Shown here piece after piece: positions 44,780 to 53,014 of a stretch of DNA of 64,000 nt. The stretch covers positions 124,001-188,000 of the forward strand of contig NZ_JBEMAR010000002.1 in the NCBI RefSeq assembly GCF_040274945.1, read 5' to 3'. Under the pieces are notes generated by a model. The model was not told where the DNA came from. It did no database searches and saw only the letters and a list, made by a program, of their open reading frames with translations. Each line of letters opens with the position of its first letter. The stretch's first letter is position 1. This stretch comes from Carnobacterium_B sp040274945. Its GTDB lineage: Bacteria > Bacillota > Bacilli > Lactobacillales > Carnobacteriaceae. The translations under genes were made by a program, and so were the position numbers.

Positions 44780-45095
44780 TTCATACTTCCTCTCTGATTT
44801 AAATGCTTCGCTGATGCTTTAAATTTTTATAGTACCTTCTCTTTTTATTCTGTAGTATGTAATATTAATCTTTCATTCGTTTCCTATAGATAATCATAAT
44901 CCTTTTTGTTCTACTTTACAGCAATTTTTATAAGCAAATAAACTCACCCAACTGTTTCCAAAAAAACTAGCGAATAGTTTTATTCGCATTAGTTTATTTA
45001 ATGACACAAATACACCCCGAAAACTAGAATTCACTCTAGCTTTCGAGGTGTAGATTGCATCAAATTTGATTTCAAAAAACTTATTACAGTTCTTT
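44780..45095. other. Intergenic region between EIIA-Glc and the ABC exporter
   Basis: Contains the EIIA-Glc terminator at 45011-45052 and, further left, the ABC exporter promoter region. An 86-codon leftward frame (44894-45154) mostly reads through the terminator and the end of EIIA and is not supported. Confidence 0.5.
45011..45052 (-). terminator. Terminator of EIIA-Glc
   Basis: Leftward TACACCTCGAAAGCTAGA with TCTAGTTTTCGGGGTGTA (G-U pairs), loop GTGAAT. Stable stem but followed by only a weak T-run. Confidence 0.75.
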
Positions 45096-45605
45096 TTATG
45101 CTTTAGCTGTAAGTGTTCCAATTTCTGCTGAAGCAGATGCTTGTCCTTTTCCACTTAAAGTGAAATCAGCTACTTTATCCATGTTTGTAAAGACAACAAC
45201 CATTGCGCTATCTTTTCCAGCAGCTTCAAGAGCAACTAAGTCAACTGTAGAAACTAATGTTTCAGGTGTTACTTGGTCTCCTTCAACTACTGAATTAGTA
45301 AACGGTCCACCATTTAATTCAACAGTATCTAGACCCATGTGTAAAAGTACTTCTACTCCATTTGGAAGTTCAATTCCAATGGCATGCTTAGTTGGAAATA
45401 CACTGACAATTTTCCCAGTTACTGGAGAATAAATTTTTCCGTCTGTTGGGATAACTGCAAATCCGTCACCCATCATTTTTTGTGAAAAAACTGGATCTGC
45501 TACATCTTCAATAGCTACAACTGTACCATTTGCAGGTGCAAATAATTTTGCTGCTGCATTGTTTTCCTTTTTAGTATCTTTTTTCAAAAAATCGAACATT
45601 CCCAT
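45096..45605 (-). CDS. crr: PTS glucose-type EIIA domain, stand-alone
   Basis: 169-residue soluble EIIA-Glc. Hinge FAPANGTVVAIEDVADPVFSQKMMGDGFAVIP (about 22-53), H74 in TKHAIGIEL and the phosphorylated H89 in VEVLLHMGLDTVEL are intact. N-terminus MGMFDFLKKD is a helix seen in free EIIA-Glc proteins. In Firmicutes, free EIIA-Glc serves several EIICB permeases lacking their own A domain and can link to sugar control. No EIIBC gene is next to it. The GH3 glycosidase gene 137 bp upstream suggests beta-glucoside use. An extended -10 (ATGGTATCAT) upstream hints at its own promoter. Confidence 0.92.
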   Translation of the reverse strand: MGMFDFLKKDTKKENNAAAKLFAPANGTVVAIEDVADPVFSQKMMGDGFAVIPTDGKIYSPVTGKIVSVFPTKHAIGIELPNGVEVLLHMGLDTVELNGGPFTNSVVEGDQVTPETLVSTVDLVALEAAGKDSAMVVVFTNMDKVADFTLSGKGQASASAEIGTLTAKA

Positions 45606-45742
45606 TTCAATTCCTACTTTCTTTATTTTATAGTCTGCTTCTTATCATCGAAACAATAAGAAGTTTGCACCTTATGATACCATAAAAGATACCTTGAAGA
45701 GAACAAAAATGGCTGTTAATGAACTATTTAATGCATTTTTAT

Positions 45743-47899
45743 TCATTTCTTTTGAAAATCTAAATAAATTGTCTCAATTTCTAGCTCTTCGCTATTAGAG
45801 CCTACCATTAAATCAAACTCTCCAGCTTCAACGGATACAGATAAATCTTGATGCACATATTCAAAGTCTTGTTCTTGCAAATGAAATAAAACTTTAACTG
45901 ATTGATCTGGTTCTAAAAATACTTTTTTAAATCTTTTTAATTCTTTAACTGGACGAACGACTTCGCCTACTTTATCTCTAACATATAGCTGAACGATTTC
46001 AGTACCTGACAGGTTCCCATTATTTGTAATGGTAACTTCTATAGTGACCTCGTCCTTAGATTCAGCTACAGTAACCTGCATTGGACTATACTTAAATTGC
46101 GTATAACTTAATCCAAAACCAAAAGGAAAAAGTGGACTGTTCTCTACATCCAGATATCTTGAAAGATACTTATCTTCTTGATTATACGGTGTCAACGGGC
46201 GTCCAGTGCTGTCTTGATTGTAATAAAGAGGAACTTGCCCAACTGCTCTTGGAAAAGACATCGTTAATTTGCCACTCGGATTTTTCAGTCCAAATAGAAG
46301 ATTCGCGACTGCAGATCCAGCTTCTGTACCTGGAAACCAGGCTTCTATCATGCTGTCCACATCTTGAATAATATCCGTCAAATCTAAAGGTCTGCCATTG
46401 AATAGAATCAAACTAATGGGCTTAGCAATCGTGCGAAGCTTCTTGATTAATTGAATCTGTTCTGCTGGTAATTTAAGATTGCTTCGGCTAGCTCCTTCTC
46501 CACTCATATAGGAAGATTCTCCACCTACAATTATCACCACATCAACAGTTTCAACGTCTGTTAGCCAGTCATTTTGATTTTCATTTTTCAAGGTAGAATA
46601 AGTTTTCAGCATTATCGATTCTTTTGAAACGTGTTGCAACAATCCTTCATAGACAGACACGCTTTCCTTTTGCTGTCCTTTCCAAGACCATGCACCTAGA
46701 ACATCTCTGGATTGTTCTTCTGGAACAAATAATGCAATTTTTTGTTGGTTGTTTAAAGGTAAAACTTGTTTCTCATTTTTCAATAATACCATTGATTCCT
46801 CAGCTATTTTCCTAGCTTTTTCTCGATGCTCTAAACTAAATACGATTGTTTTTTCTTCTTTACTATTTGCACCGCGATAAGGATCTTCAAATAGACCCAA
46901 CTCATTTTTTAACGTTAATATTCGCCATACTGCTTCATCAAGAAGAGCTTCAGAAATTTCCCCTTCCTCTATCAGATCATGTAAATAATTCAAGTATCCG
47001 CCTGTCATCATCTCGATATCTACACCTGCTTTTATTGCTAACTCAGCAGCTTGCTTTAAATTAGCTGCAACTCCATGTGGAATCATTTCGCCAACTGAAG
47101 CCCAATCTGATATCAGAACACCTTGAAAGCCAAATTCTTTTCGTAGAATATCCCGCATCAAAGGTTTATTGGCAGTAGCTGGAACACCATCAAGTGAATT
47201 AAATGCCGTCATAACTAGTTTACTGCCTTCATCGATTCCTGCTTGATAAGCGGGCAGGTACATTTCTCTTAACGTTCGTTCGGACAATTCAACGGTATTG
47301 TATTCACGGCCAGCTACGGGCGCACCATATCCAGCAAAGTGTTTGATACAAGCTGCTACACTCAGTTTATTATTCACTAAATCTTTCCCTTGGTAGCCTC
47401 TGACAAAAGCACGTGCATATAGTTGATTCAGATAAGAATCTTCTCCAGTAGATTCTATGACTCTTCCCCAGCGAGCATCACGAACTAAGTCGACCATGGG
47501 CGCAAAGGTAACATGTAATCCTGAAACAGCTGCTTCCTTTGCGGATAGAATAGCACTTTCTTCAGCCAAATCAGGATCCCATGTGCTAGCTATACCTAAA
47601 GGAATTGGAAAAATTGTACGATATCCATGAATGACATCCGCCATAAACAATAGCGGTATTCCTAGACGACTTTTTGCTAAATGTTCCTTTTGGATGTCTA
47701 TTAATGTTTGAGCACCAGATATGCCAAGTACTGAACCAATTGTAGTCATCTTCTCTGGAGATAAATTCATTTCATGCATGGGACCAGTGTTTTCACTATC
47801 TTCTTCTTTATAAAATTCGCCTGCTAATTGAACCATTTGACCAACTTTTTCTTCTCTTGTCATTTTACTTAGCAAATGATGAAGGTGATTCGAGTCCAT
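45743..47899 (-). CDS. bglX: Beta-glucosidase-like enzyme, glycoside hydrolase family 3
   Basis: About 718 residues. The N-terminal barrel holds VTFAPMVDLVRDARWGR, IKHFAGYGAPVAGREYNT and the nucleophile aspartate in GVLISDWASVGE. The alpha/beta sandwich follows (about 370-590), with the acid-base residue probably in SYMSGEGASRSNLKL. A C-terminal fibronectin-III-like domain (about 620-710) begins SYTQFKYS. There is no signal peptide, so it acts on imported (possibly phosphorylated or short) oligosaccharides. Start ATG 47899 with AAGGAGG 6 bases upstream, in preference to the frame from 47932. A cre-like sequence lies upstream. Confidence 0.92.
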   Translation of the reverse strand: MDSNHLHHLLSKMTREEKVGQMVQLAGEFYKEEDSENTGPMHEMNLSPEKMTTIGSVLGISGAQTLIDIQKEHLAKSRLGIPLLFMADVIHGYRTIFPIPLGIASTWDPDLAEESAILSAKEAAVSGLHVTFAPMVDLVRDARWGRVIESTGEDSYLNQLYARAFVRGYQGKDLVNNKLSVAACIKHFAGYGAPVAGREYNTVELSERTLREMYLPAYQAGIDEGSKLVMTAFNSLDGVPATANKPLMRDILRKEFGFQGVLISDWASVGEMIPHGVAANLKQAAELAIKAGVDIEMMTGGYLNYLHDLIEEGEISEALLDEAVWRILTLKNELGLFEDPYRGANSKEEKTIVFSLEHREKARKIAEESMVLLKNEKQVLPLNNQQKIALFVPEEQSRDVLGAWSWKGQQKESVSVYEGLLQHVSKESIMLKTYSTLKNENQNDWLTDVETVDVVIIVGGESSYMSGEGASRSNLKLPAEQIQLIKKLRTIAKPISLILFNGRPLDLTDIIQDVDSMIEAWFPGTEAGSAVANLLFGLKNPSGKLTMSFPRAVGQVPLYYNQDSTGRPLTPYNQEDKYLSRYLDVENSPLFPFGFGLSYTQFKYSPMQVTVAESKDEVTIEVTITNNGNLSGTEIVQLYVRDKVGEVVRPVKELKRFKKVFLEPDQSVKVLFHLQEQDFEYVHQDLSVSVEAGEFDLMVGSNSEELEIETIYLDFQKK

Positions 47900-47970
47900 A
47901 GAAATCCTCCTTATTAATTTTTTTATCTGCAAGGAATAGTTTCGTCAAAATCGAGTAACCACATTAAATA

Positions 47971-47983
47971 AATCGTTTTCACA
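47971..47983 (-). promoter_or_regulatory. Degenerate cre-like site upstream of the GH3 gene
   Basis: Leftward GTGAAAACGATTTAT shows the TGNAANCG core of catabolite-responsive elements with a poor 3' half. It lies 72 bp before the start, a plausible place for CcpA, but the match is weak. Confidence 0.3.
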
Positions 47984-48079
47984 ACATCACTGTATCATCA
48001 TTTTTTTTCTTTCTCAAACGATACCTGTTTAAAAATATGCTATAGTTAAAATAAATCTTAGAGAAAGGACGATCAATAC

Positions 48080-49063
48080 ATGAAAAAAATTAATAAAGGG
48101 CTTTTTCTTTCCATTGCAATTGCACTTATTGCTACGCTATTGGGAAATGTATTTCCGATTATTGGCAGTGCTGTATTTGCTATTCTAATAGGTTTATTAG
48201 TGAACAACACAATCGGTACTCCTGCTGACTTTCAGCCGGGTATCAAATTTTCTTCAAAAAAAATCTTACAAGCTTCGATTGTCTTATTAGGTTTTAGTTT
48301 ATCTATTCAAGATATCCAATCAACAGGACTTTCATCTCTAAGCGTTACGCTTATTACGATTGCTGTAGCTTTTATCAGTGCTTTTTTAATAGGAAAATGG
48401 TTACATATTCCGATGAACACGACAACTTTAATAGGAGTAGGAACGGCCATCTGTGGAGGTTCAGCAATTGCCGCTGTTTCACCCATCATTGACGCAAAAG
48501 ATGAAGAGGTAGCTTTATCCATCTCGACCATCTTCTTATTTAATATTGTAGCCGTCTTTCTGTTTCCTTTTATAGGGCATTTGATGAATTTAACGGATAG
48601 CGGCTTTGGTTTATGGGCAGGGACAGCTATTAATGACACTTCTTCGGTTGTAGCTGCAGGTTACAGTTATAGTGAATCTGCTGGAGATTATGCTACAATT
48701 GTAAAATTGACTAGAGCTACGTTGATCATACCTGTTTCATTACTAATTGCTGGCATCCAACTTTATAAGAAGCGTCGTAATGCTGAGAAAGTCTCGTTAA
48801 AGCAAATATTCCCATGGTTTATCTTATGGTTCCTAGTTGCTTCTGTGATCAGCAGTACAGGCATACTTCCTGAAGTTTTCGTCACTTCTGCCAAATGGCT
48901 TTCACGTTTCATGATTGCAATGGCACTAGCTTCAATCGGTTTATCTGCTAATTTTAAAGAGCTCTTAAAGACAGGCGTGAAACCTGTTTTACTTGGTCTG
49001 ATCACCTGGTTCTTTGTTGCAGCTAGTAGTTTACTTGTCCAGTTCATTCAAGGTCAACTTTAA
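48080..49063 (+). CDS. YeiH-family putative transporter (UPF0324)
   Basis: 327 residues with about ten membrane helices. Family signatures: VLLGFSLSIQDI, TTLIGVGTAICGGSAIAAVSPIIDAKDEEVALSIS, WAGTAINDTSSVVAAG and FILWFLVASVISS. E. coli YeiH-type proteins are annotated as putative sulfate exporters on thin evidence; the real substrate is unknown. In many genomes a LysR regulator (YeiE-like) is adjacent, but none is here. Single gene, 136 bp before uppP. Confidence 0.88.
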   Translation: MKKINKGLFLSIAIALIATLLGNVFPIIGSAVFAILIGLLVNNTIGTPADFQPGIKFSSKKILQASIVLLGFSLSIQDIQSTGLSSLSVTLITIAVAFISAFLIGKWLHIPMNTTTLIGVGTAICGGSAIAAVSPIIDAKDEEVALSISTIFLFNIVAVFLFPFIGHLMNLTDSGFGLWAGTAINDTSSVVAAGYSYSESAGDYATIVKLTRATLIIPVSLLIAGIQLYKKRRNAEKVSLKQIFPWFILWFLVASVISSTGILPEVFVTSAKWLSRFMIAMALASIGLSANFKELLKTGVKPVLLGLITWFFVAASSLLVQFIQGQL

Positions 49064-49199
49064 TTTTAGTTAAAGGCTATTGATAGTCTGATTAAAAAAT
49101 TATTTAATTTTGTCTAAAGACTATAGGATAACGAGCTAATCTTAGGTATACTTATTTTTGTGAGTCTTAATTCACGCTTTGATTTGAAAGGAGAACAAC

Positions 49200-50024
49200 A
49201 TGATTTTTATTGAATTATTAAAAGCGGCATTTTTAGGAATTGTCGAAGGAGTTACAGAATGGCTACCTATTAGTAGCACAGGTCATATGATTTTGGTAGA
49301 ACAATTTATTAATTTAGATGCTTCAGCAGGATTTAAAGAAATGTTTTTTGTTGTCATCCAACTAGGTGCCATTCTGGCAGTAGTGTTGATTTTTTTCCAT
49401 AAGCTAAACCCATTTTCACCCAAGAAAACGGCCGAAGAAAAGAAAGATACGCTTTCTATCTGGTACAAAGTAATCGTTGGGGTGCTTCCGGCAGCCGTAT
49501 TAGGTTTTCTATTTGATGACTGGTTAAACGAGCATTTATACAATTATTGGACAGTTGCCATTATGCTAATTGTTTACGGAATTTTATTTATTGTTATTGA
49601 AAATCGGAATAAAGGAAAAGAAAGTTCGATCACTTCTTTTAAAGATTTGACGTATAAAACGGCTTTTCTTATTGGAATGTTCCAAGTTCTTTCATTGATT
49701 CCTGGTACTTCTCGTTCGGGAGCAACCATCCTAGGAGCTATCTTAATCGGTACTTCTCGTTTCGTTGCTACAGAATATTCATTTTTCTTATCGATCCCTA
49801 TTATGTTTGGCGCAAGTTTCCTTAAACTCTTTAAGTTTGGGTTTGCCTTTACAGGTATGGAAGTAGCGATTCTTTTAACTGGAATGCTGGTTGCATTTGT
49901 AGTGTCTATTATCTCGATTAAATTCTTAATGGGCTACATTAAAAACAATGACTTTAAAGCTTTTGGTTGGTACAGAATTGTTTTAGGTGTACTTGTTATT
50001 GCTTATTTCCTTTTATTTGGTTAA
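49200..50024 (+). CDS. uppP: Undecaprenyl-diphosphatase
   Basis: Recycles the undecaprenyl carrier by removing a phosphate from C55-PP. 274 residues with about eight helices. The two catalytic boxes are EGVTEWLPISSTGHMIL (with the glutamates, Ser and His) and PGTSRSGATILGAILIG (with the essential Arg). Length and helix count match BacA/UppP. Bacitracin resistance can follow from extra activity. Ribosome site AAAGGAG. Ends with a strong terminator, followed by the 50.1-50.3 kb hairpin array. Confidence 0.95.
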   Translation: MIFIELLKAAFLGIVEGVTEWLPISSTGHMILVEQFINLDASAGFKEMFFVVIQLGAILAVVLIFFHKLNPFSPKKTAEEKKDTLSIWYKVIVGVLPAAVLGFLFDDWLNEHLYNYWTVAIMLIVYGILFIVIENRNKGKESSITSFKDLTYKTAFLIGMFQVLSLIPGTSRSGATILGAILIGTSRFVATEYSFFLSIPIMFGASFLKLFKFGFAFTGMEVAILLTGMLVAFVVSIISIKFLMGYIKNNDFKAFGWYRIVLGVLVIAYFLLFG

Positions 50025-50057
50025 TCACTAGATGGCTCAGGACAAACGTCCTAGTTC

Positions 50058-50113
50058 AAAACACATTCGTACTTTTGATGTTTTTTTTCATCAGAAGTAC
50101 GAATGTGTTTTTT
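50058..50113 (+). terminator. Terminator of uppP
   Basis: AAACACATTCGTACTTTTGATG with its near-complement around a T-rich loop, then eight T. Confidence 0.92.
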
Positions 50114-50151
50114 TTCAGCATTTTTCAAGCTTTTCTGATCACCATTTGGTA

Positions 50152-50305
50152 CCACTCTTCCATGAAATGGCCTTTGATGGACAACTGGAGCGAAAAATTC
50201 GGCTCACTCATCCATGAAACGGTTCTTAACGGAAGAGGGAACTAAAAAAAATGGCTCACTTGTCCATGAAAACTGGTTTCATGGACAAGTGAAGCAAAAA
50301 AATCC
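50152..50305. repeat. Array of three 52-bp hairpin-forming repeats
   Basis: Units at 50152-50202, 50203-50254 and 50255-50305 (51, 52 and 51 bp). Each begins CTCACT..TCCATGAAA-like and each contains a dyad; the third is a perfect one, CACTTGTCCATGAAA with TTTCATGGACAAGTG around loop ACTGG. On the leftward strand the hairpins of units two and three are followed by GAGCC and a T-rich stretch, so they look like intrinsic terminators. Position is between the ends of uppP and the aspartokinase gene. No sequence likeness to the 25.4 kb array despite the same period. Confidence 0.8.
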
Positions 50306-50330
50306 CATCCTTCCATAGAAGAATGAGATT
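50295..50330 (-). terminator. Terminator of the aspartokinase gene
   Basis: Leftward AATCTCATTCTTC with GGAAGGATGGGATT (G-U pairs) then seven T. The T-run belongs to the third 52-bp repeat. Confidence 0.8.
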
Positions 50331-50369
50331 AACAACTATTGATAGTGTTCCAGAGTTTTTATAAAACTC

Positions 50370-51722
50370 TTATTTTACAAAAAACGCTTCATATAATGCT
50401 TTTACTGCTAGGTCTTCGTGTTTAGCTTGAATACCAAACATGACACTAACTTCCGAAGCTCCTTGGTTGATCATATCGATATTGATATTGTTTTCAGAAA
50501 ATGCCGTCGCTGCTTTAGACATTGTAAACATTTTTTCGCGCATGCCCTCTCCTACAATCATGATCAATGCAATGTTGCGTTCAACTGTTACGCTATCTGC
50601 ATCCAACTCTTCTTTCAATTGTACCAATAAAGAGTGTTCTTCTTCTGTAGTCATTTGATCGCTGTGCAAAATAATCGTTAAATTATCAATTCCTGAAGGC
50701 ATATGTTCATAACTGATCCCTTTTGATTCCAGAATTTCCAAAACTTTACGCCCAAAACCAATTTCGCGGTTCATCAGATACTTATCAATATAGATACTGC
50801 TGAAGCCACTTGAACTTGCGATCCCGATGACGCTTTGTTCCGACATTTGACGTTCTTTCATGATTCGTGTACCCGGTGCTGATGGATTATTTGTATTTTT
50901 GATTTGAACTGGAATTCCTAATTTAAATGCCGGTTGCAAAGCTTCATCATGTAAAACTGAAAAACCACCATATGAAAGCTCACGCATTTCACGATAAGTT
51001 AATTCTTTTATACCAATAGGATTCTCTACTACATTAGGATTAGCAGCAAAAATAGCATCGACATCTGTAAAGTTCTCGTATAGATCTGCTTTTATTCCAT
51101 TTGCTAATATTGAGCCAGTAATATCTGATCCACCTCTGGAAAAAGTACACACTTTTCCATCTTTAGTGTAGCCAAAAAAACCTGGGAAGATAATGACTTC
51201 TTTACTCTCGCGCAATTTATACAATTGTTCGTAACTTTCCGATAAAACTTGAGCATTTCCTGGTTCATTCGTTACGATCAAGCCTGCTTCTTGGGGATCC
51301 ATATAATGAGCTGGCACACCTTCTTGATTAAAATAAGCCGCTACTAATTTGGCATTATTATTCTCACCACTTGCTTTAAAAGCATCTAAATAATAATCAG
51401 GTTCGTCTTTATTGCCGTTAACTAATGAATCTAAATTGGTTTTGATTTCATCAATGATTTCATTTCCCAACCCTAACTCTTCTGCAATACTTTGGTACCG
51501 ATTTATAATCTTACCCAATACTGCACTATAATCATGTCCGACAAGTGCTTTCATTCCAAATCCAATCAACAGGTCTGTTACCTTTTCATCTTCTGCTGAA
51601 CGCTTACCAGGAGCCGATACGACAACTATTTTCCGTGCAGAATCTTCTTTTACGATTTGCACTACTTTTTTTAACTGACTTCCTGAAGCTAAAGAGCTTC
51701 CACCAAATTTAATCACGTTCAT
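50370..51722 (-). CDS. lysC: Aspartate kinase, class III/ACT-containing
   Basis: 450 residues. Phosphorylates aspartate, first step to lysine, threonine, methionine and diaminopimelate. KFGGSSLASG at the N-terminus, catalytic stretch FTDVDAIFAANPNVV, and two ACT domains in the C-terminal third, e.g. VEGMREKMFTMSKAATAFSENNINIDMIN-type. Start ATG 51722 (AAAGGA 10 bases upstream), not the longer 51743. No lysine riboswitch or T-box is recognised in its 5' region. A lone gene, so diaminopimelate supply may be its main duty. Confidence 0.93.
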   Translation of the reverse strand: MNVIKFGGSSLASGSQLKKVVQIVKEDSARKIVVVSAPGKRSAEDEKVTDLLIGFGMKALVGHDYSAVLGKIINRYQSIAEELGLGNEIIDEIKTNLDSLVNGNKDEPDYYLDAFKASGENNNAKLVAAYFNQEGVPAHYMDPQEAGLIVTNEPGNAQVLSESYEQLYKLRESKEVIIFPGFFGYTKDGKVCTFSRGGSDITGSILANGIKADLYENFTDVDAIFAANPNVVENPIGIKELTYREMRELSYGGFSVLHDEALQPAFKLGIPVQIKNTNNPSAPGTRIMKERQMSEQSVIGIASSSGFSSIYIDKYLMNREIGFGRKVLEILESKGISYEHMPSGIDNLTIILHSDQMTTEEEHSLLVQLKEELDADSVTVERNIALIMIVGEGMREKMFTMSKAATAFSENNINIDMINQGASEVSVMFGIQAKHEDLAVKALYEAFFVK

Positions 51723-52033
51723 CAAAGTAACATCCTTTATCATTTTTTATTTACTTTCATTTATTACTATACTAGGGAAAGAAGCATATTTCTATATTTT
51801 GGACTGTTTTTTATTGATAATCAAGTCTTTCTATTGATTTAAGAAAAAAGTAGCTATATTTCATTTATTCTTGCTCTTTTACTTTTAGTAATCTATTTAA
51901 CATCAATTTGACATCAAAATAATACTTTAGTCCCTATTTAATTCACATAAATAAGCATATAATAAAGAAGTTGAAATTGACAACATTTTTTATAAACGCA
52001 CTTATTCTATTACTTATTTATGGGAGAAAAAAT
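51723..52033. other. Divergent intergenic region, 311 bp
   Basis: Lies between the divergent starts of the aspartokinase and DUF4828 genes. A rightward TATAAT at 51958-51963 is about 70 bp before the latter. I looked for an L-box (lysine riboswitch) for aspartokinase and saw none. The rest is AT-rich without supported features. Confidence 0.45.
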
Positions 52034-52408
52034 ATGAAGATAAATAAATACATTAACTATTTTTTTGGATTTTCTGTTGTGGCAGGATTGCTAGGAAATT
52101 CTGTTTCAAAGAAAAAAAATACTTTATCTAAAAGTCCATTTATTCAAGATCCATTATCTTCTTTTATTGGAACTTGGAGCAATCAGGAAACAAATGATAA
52201 ACGGAGGCTTTTAAAAATCACAAAAGATGGCGAGTTTCTTATTAATGGTCATCCTATTGCAGGAAGCATCACGTCTATCTCCCATCAGCAACTTGTTTTC
52301 ACCGATCATTACGGCTATGAATTAATTGCTAAACGTCAAGCGAATGATACGTTGTCTTTTTATGATGATGCAGATGAGAAAGATTGTTTATTTGTTTTAA
52401 CAGAGTAA
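52034..52408 (+). CDS. DUF4828-like small protein
   Basis: 124 residues from ATG 52034, whose GGGAG site is 7 bases upstream; a longer frame begins at 51971 without one. An N-terminal hydrophobic segment (about 8-23) is followed by a basic SKKKN stretch, giving a membrane anchor or weak signal. The C-terminal domain starts FIGTWSNQETNDKRRLLKI and contains NGHPIAGSI and LVFTDHYGYELIAKR, the pattern of the DUF4828 domain of lactic acid bacteria. That identification is from memory. Function unknown. Ends with a strong terminator. Confidence 0.65.
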   Translation: MKINKYINYFFGFSVVAGLLGNSVSKKKNTLSKSPFIQDPLSSFIGTWSNQETNDKRRLLKITKDGEFLINGHPIAGSITSISHQQLVFTDHYGYELIAKRQANDTLSFYDDADEKDCLFVLTE

Positions 52409-52446
52409 AACCCATCCATGATATCAACCTCATGGGTGGGTTTTAC
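52409..52446 (+). terminator. Terminator of the DUF4828-like gene
   Basis: AACCCATCCATGA with TCATGGGTGGGTT around TATCAACC, followed by TTT. Confidence 0.88.
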
Positions 52447-52547
52447 TAGTTCCAGTTGTCTATCTATTAATGAAATTATTTTCTATATCCATTATGTTAT
52501 AATAGGTATTCAAAACATTCTTCACTGCTCAGAAAGGAGTACTGCTC

Positions 52548-52904
52548 TTGTTTCAATACCTTTTAATCGGATTGATTGTTTTCTACGTGATGGGTAATTT
52601 ATTAGCCTTACGTCATTTTAGTGCCTATGATTTTGAGAATCAATTTGTGCGCATTTTTCTTGTGAATGATCGTAGGATCATAAAAAAAATCAAAGAAAAG
52701 CCAACTGTACCACTAGTAAAAAAACTTAAGCAAGTCTTTAGCCTCCAGCTTATTGCAAAAATAATCATCTATTCTCTCTTTGTTCATTTTTACCTGGGGG
52801 ATAATACAGCTGTGAGTGTCTTCATTTTAGCTGCTCTGTTTGTTTGCAACATTCTTTTTGATTTACAAACAAATCGAATAGTTTCTAAAGTGAATCAATC
52901 CTAA
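52548..52904 (+). CDS. Unknown two- or three-helix membrane protein
   Basis: 118 residues from a TTG start, with AAAGGAG 8 to 9 bases upstream. Hydrophobic helices at about 3-20 and 70-103 (possibly two in the second stretch). The middle, RRIIKKIKEKPTVPLVKKLKQ, is very basic and would sit in the cytoplasm. I do not recognise the family. The terminator after the previous gene means it has its own promoter. The small size and positive loop could suit a regulator of a membrane complex, but nothing shows this. Confidence 0.6.
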   Translation: MFQYLLIGLIVFYVMGNLLALRHFSAYDFENQFVRIFLVNDRRIIKKIKEKPTVPLVKKLKQVFSLQLIAKIIIYSLFVHFYLGDNTAVSVFILAALFVCNILFDLQTNRIVSKVNQS

Positions 52905-52921
52905 ATACGTAGTTAAATAGA

Positions 52922-52965
52922 AAGAGCTCTAAACCAAAGATATAGAATCTTTGTTTAGAGCTCTT
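52922..52965. terminator. Bidirectional terminator
   Basis: AAGAGCTCTAAACCAAAGAT with TTTGTTTAGAGCTCTT, loop about 8 bases, T-rich flanks. Between the 52.5 kb gene and oppA. Confidence 0.87.
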
Positions 52966-53014
52966 CTCATTTTTAGTCCTGCTTATTAAAGGATGACTTA
53001 AGCTTAGTCAACTT

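Noticed and set aside
44894..45154. 86-codon leftward gene
   Set aside because: Overlaps the end of EIIA-Glc and runs through its terminator; no ribosome site.
51723..51970. Lysine riboswitch or T-box before aspartokinase
   Set aside because: No L-box core and no T-box sequence (TGGN-type) found; the region is simply AT-rich.
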